Assembly: GCA_944323825.1 (NCBI GenBank)
Contig: CALUTY010000017.1
Location: 1 to 64,000, forward strand
Length of the DNA stretch: 64,000 nt
Origin: an uncultured Bacteroidales bacterium
Lineage (GTDB): Bacteria > Bacteroidota > Bacteroidia > Bacteroidales > UBA932
Direction: 5' to 3'
The translations under genes and the position numbers were made by a program. The notes beneath the pieces were generated by a model. That model was not told where the DNA came from, did no database searches, and saw nothing but the letters and a program-made list of their open reading frames with translations. Shown one piece after another: positions 61,286 through 64,000 of the stretch. Numbering within the stretch: the stretch's first letter is position 1; the number at the start of each line of letters is the position of its first letter.

Positions 61286-63637
61286 CTAATCAAAGAAATA
61301 TTCCTCACTGTCCTCCACACGCCTTCCTGCGTCATTGTCACTTCCGTCGCAGTCAAGGTTGAGATGCATTCCAGGAGGGGCTACGAACCTGTCCGCCTCC
61401 GACACTCCGAGGGTGCCGTCCGCTATCACCTTCTTCATCCAGATCCCCCATATCGGAAGGGCCATATTGGAACCCTGTCCATAAGTCATTGACTGGAAAT
61501 GCACCTGCCTGTCCTCCGCACCGACCCACACGCCCCCGGTAATGGTCGGGGTGTAGCCGATGAACCACCCGTCGGCCTGGTCATTCGTCGTTCCGGTCTT
61601 CCCGGCGATTTCACCTTTGAGCCCGTATTTGTACCTGAGCCGGACAGCCGTACCGTTGTTCACCACGCCCTGCATGAGATTTGCCATCAGGAAAGCGGTC
61701 TGTTCGCTGATTGCCTCGCGCTTGCGCGTCGTGAATTCGGAAAGCACATTTCCGGCATTGTCTTCAATCCTCGTGACGAACAGAGGCTCTATGTGTACTC
61801 CTCTCGAAGGGAATGTGTTGTAGGCGGCCACCATTTCATACAAGGAAAGGTCTGCCGGACCGACACAGAGCGACGGGACCTCCTCTATATGGCTGCCGAT
61901 GCCCATCTTCCGCATCATTTCAGCCATTGCATGAGGCCCGAACTGCTTCATCAGATAGGCGGAAATGTTGTTGCTGCTCTTGGTCAGTCCCCATTTCAGG
62001 GTGACGGTCTGGCCTATCCATTCATCCCTGTCCGTACTCTGCGGGGTCCAGGTGTCATCCCCCACAATGAAGGTCTGCGGCACATTCACCACTTTGTCAC
62101 AAGGGGACATGCCCTCCTGCATTGCAAGGGTATAGAGGAACGGCTTGATGGTGGAGCCCACCTGGCGCTTGCCCTGGCGGACATTGTCATATTTGAAGTA
62201 GCGGTAGTTCGGACCGCCAACATAGGCCTTCACATGCCCTGTCTGCGGCTCCATGACCATGAAGGCAGCCCTCAGATGGGCCTTGTAATATTTTATGGAA
62301 TCGTCAGGGGTCATCACCGTGTCGATGTAGCCCTTCCCTTTCCAGGAAAATACCCTCATCTCCGTCTTCTCCCCGAAGCTCTTCCTGATTTCGGACTCGG
62401 ATGCCCCCCTGGCCTTCATGACACGATAGCGGTCGCTCCAGCGGCGGGCCTGCGACATCAGGCGGTCACGGGTGGCCTTGTCTATGTCGTTGGAAAACGG
62501 CTTGTTGACCTTCGACCTCTGGTCTATCCAGAACTTGTCCTGCAGATCCTGTCCGAGGTGTTCCGCCACCGCTTCCTCGGCATACTTCTGCATCTTGTAG
62601 TTGATGGTCGTATAGATTCTCAGACCGTCCTTGTCGAGACTGTATTTCGAACCGTCCGGCTTGCGGTTCTTGTTCAGCCAGCCGTAGAACTGGTCGTCAG
62701 CCCACTGGAGGGAGTCCACCACATAGTCCTCGTAATAGCTGTAATTGGATCTCACGGGCTCCGAAGCATTCATCACCCTGCGCAGCATGTCCCTGAAATA
62801 CGGGGCAAGACCGGCATTATGGTCAAGCATCTGATAGGAAAGGACTATCGGTATCTGCTGGATGGAATCCCGCTCGGTCTCCGTGAGATAGCCGGCCTTT
62901 TCCATCTGCCCGATGACGAAATTACGCCTGACAAGGGCCTTGTCCGGATTGAGGACAGGATTATATCTCGTCGGCTTGTTGACCATGCCCACGAGAGTCG
63001 CGCTCTCCTCCACGGTCAGGTCCGCCGGATTCTTGCCGAAGAATGTCTGGGCTGCGGACTTCACCCCGTATGCATTGCTGCCGAAGAAGACGGCGTTCAT
63101 GTACATGTCCATGATTTCGTCCTTGGTGTAGTTCCTCTCAAGCTTCACCGCCGTGATCCACTCCTTCAGCTTTATCCACACCATCTTCATCTGCGTCACC
63201 CCGGGCACCCTGCTGCTCACGTCCGCTCTCGGATAGAGGGTCTTGGCGAGCTGCTGGGTGATGGTGCTTCCGCCGCCCTGGCTCGAATCGCTCATGAGCA
63301 GGGTCTTGAAGAGCACCCTTCCCAGGCTGATGAAGTCTATGCCCGAATGTTTGTAGAAACGGACATCCTCAGTGGCGACAGCCGCATTGACAAGGTGAGG
63401 GGAAAGGTCCTTGTAGGCAACATATGACCTGTTCTCTATATGAAAGGTGGTGAGGATCTCCCCGTCTTCCGCTATGACCTGGGTGGCCAGCTTGCTTTCC
63501 GGATTCTCCAGCTCCTCGAAAGAAGGGATGTCCGCAAACGCCCACACGAGCAGAAGCAGCACCGCCACCAGCACCACAGGGAAAGTGATTATGATCCAGA
63601 ACCACTTGATTATGCGTCTTTTTGTCTTGTCTGTCAT
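61286..63637 (-). CDS. mrcA: Class A penicillin-binding protein 1A
   Basis: 783 residues from the ATG at 63637 (MTDKTKRRIIKWFW). One N-terminal membrane helix (~14-36), then a glycosyltransferase GT51 domain (EDVRFYKHSGID with the catalytic Glu, GGGSTITQQLAKTLYPR, NAVFFGSNAYGVKSAAQTFFGK). The transpeptidase has the active-site Ser in GSTIKPF, SSNN and GKTGTT. It builds and cross-links peptidoglycan. Length and motif spacing are normal. Upstream ddl partner in cell-wall synthesis. Confidence 0.96.
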   Translation of the reverse strand: MTDKTKRRIIKWFWIIITFPVVLVAVLLLLVWAFADIPSFEELENPESKLATQVIAEDGEILTTFHIENRSYVAYKDLSPHLVNAAVATEDVRFYKHSGIDFISLGRVLFKTLLMSDSSQGGGSTITQQLAKTLYPRADVSSRVPGVTQMKMVWIKLKEWITAVKLERNYTKDEIMDMYMNAVFFGSNAYGVKSAAQTFFGKNPADLTVEESATLVGMVNKPTRYNPVLNPDKALVRRNFVIGQMEKAGYLTETERDSIQQIPIVLSYQMLDHNAGLAPYFRDMLRRVMNASEPVRSNYSYYEDYVVDSLQWADDQFYGWLNKNRKPDGSKYSLDKDGLRIYTTINYKMQKYAEEAVAEHLGQDLQDKFWIDQRSKVNKPFSNDIDKATRDRLMSQARRWSDRYRVMKARGASESEIRKSFGEKTEMRVFSWKGKGYIDTVMTPDDSIKYYKAHLRAAFMVMEPQTGHVKAYVGGPNYRYFKYDNVRQGKRQVGSTIKPFLYTLAMQEGMSPCDKVVNVPQTFIVGDDTWTPQSTDRDEWIGQTVTLKWGLTKSSNNISAYLMKQFGPHAMAEMMRKMGIGSHIEEVPSLCVGPADLSLYEMVAAYNTFPSRGVHIEPLFVTRIEDNAGNVLSEFTTRKREAISEQTAFLMANLMQGVVNNGTAVRLRYKYGLKGEIAGKTGTTNDQADGWFIGYTPTITGGVWVGAEDRQVHFQSMTYGQGSNMALPIWGIWMKKVIADGTLGVSEADRFVAPPGMHLNLDCDGSDNDAGRRVEDSEEYFFD

Positions 63638-63781
63638 TGTCTGCAATTTTGATATCACGCAACCAGCCTGCAAAATTAGCAACAAAATCGGAACAAGATA
63701 CATTTATTTGATTGGAATATAAGTCAAAAAATTTTGAAAATTGCCGGGTTTGTTCCTTACTTTGCAGTCCGAAACAGAATT

Positions 63782-64000
63782 ATGAAGAATATGGAGGGTA
63801 ATCTTGTCATCGTCGAGTCCCCGGCAAAAGCCGGCACCATACAGAAATTTTTGGGAAAGGACTATACCGTAAAATCCAGCTTCGGCCACATCCGCGACCT
63901 GAAGGACAATTCATTGAGCATTGATGTGAAAGACAGCTTCAAGCCGGAATATGTGGTACCTGACGACAAGAAAAAGGTGGTTTCGGAACTGAAGAAGGCG
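63782..64000 (+). CDS. topA: DNA topoisomerase I, N-terminal part (runs off the window)
   Basis: The first 73 codons only. [21 protein letters not shown] opens the TOPRIM domain (Glu of IVESPAKA is catalytic) and [10 protein letters not shown] follows, as in all type IA topoisomerases. The start is ATG 63782 or 63791. A promoter with TTTG, 20 nt and TTACTTTG lies just upstream. The gene continues beyond 64000. Confidence 0.95.
   Translation, partial: MKNMEGNLVIVESPAKAGTIQKFLGKDYTVKSSFGHIRDLKDNSLSIDVKDSFKPEYVVPDDKKKVVSELKKA

Noticed and set aside
61499..63427. 642-codon open frame on the plus strand opposite PBP1A
   Set aside because: It lies entirely antisense to a PBP1A gene with all motifs. 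Its translation has no recognisable domain; it results from high-GC codon use.

Overview
The window is chromosomal DNA of a Bacteroidales bacterium. Evidence: the 5' end of a 16S rRNA gene at the left edge (minus strand) reads like Bacteroidales and closer to the Rikenellaceae/Alistipes type than to Bacteroides; there are two SusC/SusD pairs, many Cys-anchored lipoproteins, a fused DAHP synthase/chorismate mutase, and promoters of the Bacteroidetes type (-33 TTTG, about 19-20 nt, -7 TAnnTTTG). I cannot fix the genus from sequence alone.

Layout. 1-6.4 kb: rRNA promoter, a two-gene chromate transporter, an AspT/YidE-type transporter, a secreted GH20 hexosaminidase and an internally deleted endonuclease/phosphatase-fold protein. 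6.5-9.6 kb: ribosomal protein cluster rplM-rpsI and rpsB-tsf. 9.6-19.9 kb: a glycan locus on the minus strand (SusC, SusD, GH18 endoglycosidase, DUF1735/LamG binding protein, a 5'-truncated BACON-LamG gene, CotH-like lipoprotein) that looks built for host N-glycans; the GH20 nearby fits this. 20-21.5 kb: a hipBA-type toxin-antitoxin pair. 21.8-26.3 kb: pfkA, a TonB-like protein, dus, a palindromic promoter-bearing repeat and lpxK. 26.3-31 kb: a Phe/Tyr biosynthesis operon (pheA, aminotransferase, tyrA, DAHP synthase/chorismate mutase). 31.4-43.7 kb: a second SusC/SusD locus with no carbohydrate enzyme but a subtilisin-type lipoprotein protease, which I read as a peptide/protein utilisation locus. 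44-64 kb: mostly housekeeping genes (frr, pyrH, an orphan sdhC, aminopeptidase P, hemW, M16-like protein, TPR protein, rlhA, prmC, ddl, PBP1A, start of topA) with several lineage-specific small proteins.

The most striking finding lies just upstream of pheA. A perfect -7 box is followed by a 19-residue reading frame holding five Phe and three Tyr, then by an intrinsic terminator. The RNA can form the classical mutually exclusive 1:2, 2:3 and 3:4 stems of ribosome-mediated attenuation, and the stall codons lie immediately after segment 1. The mixed Phe/Tyr codons match an operon that makes both amino acids.

Other points: the second SusC operon has a ~280-nt leader with a run of nine G and two hairpins, one followed by a U-rich tract; the first SusC gene carries a run of eight G in its 5' coding region; two intergenic regions (24.7-25.0 kb and 28.4-28.5 kb) are dense palindromic repeats; and three unrelated housekeeping proteins (LpxK, the aminotransferase, RlhA) carry polar low-complexity insertions.
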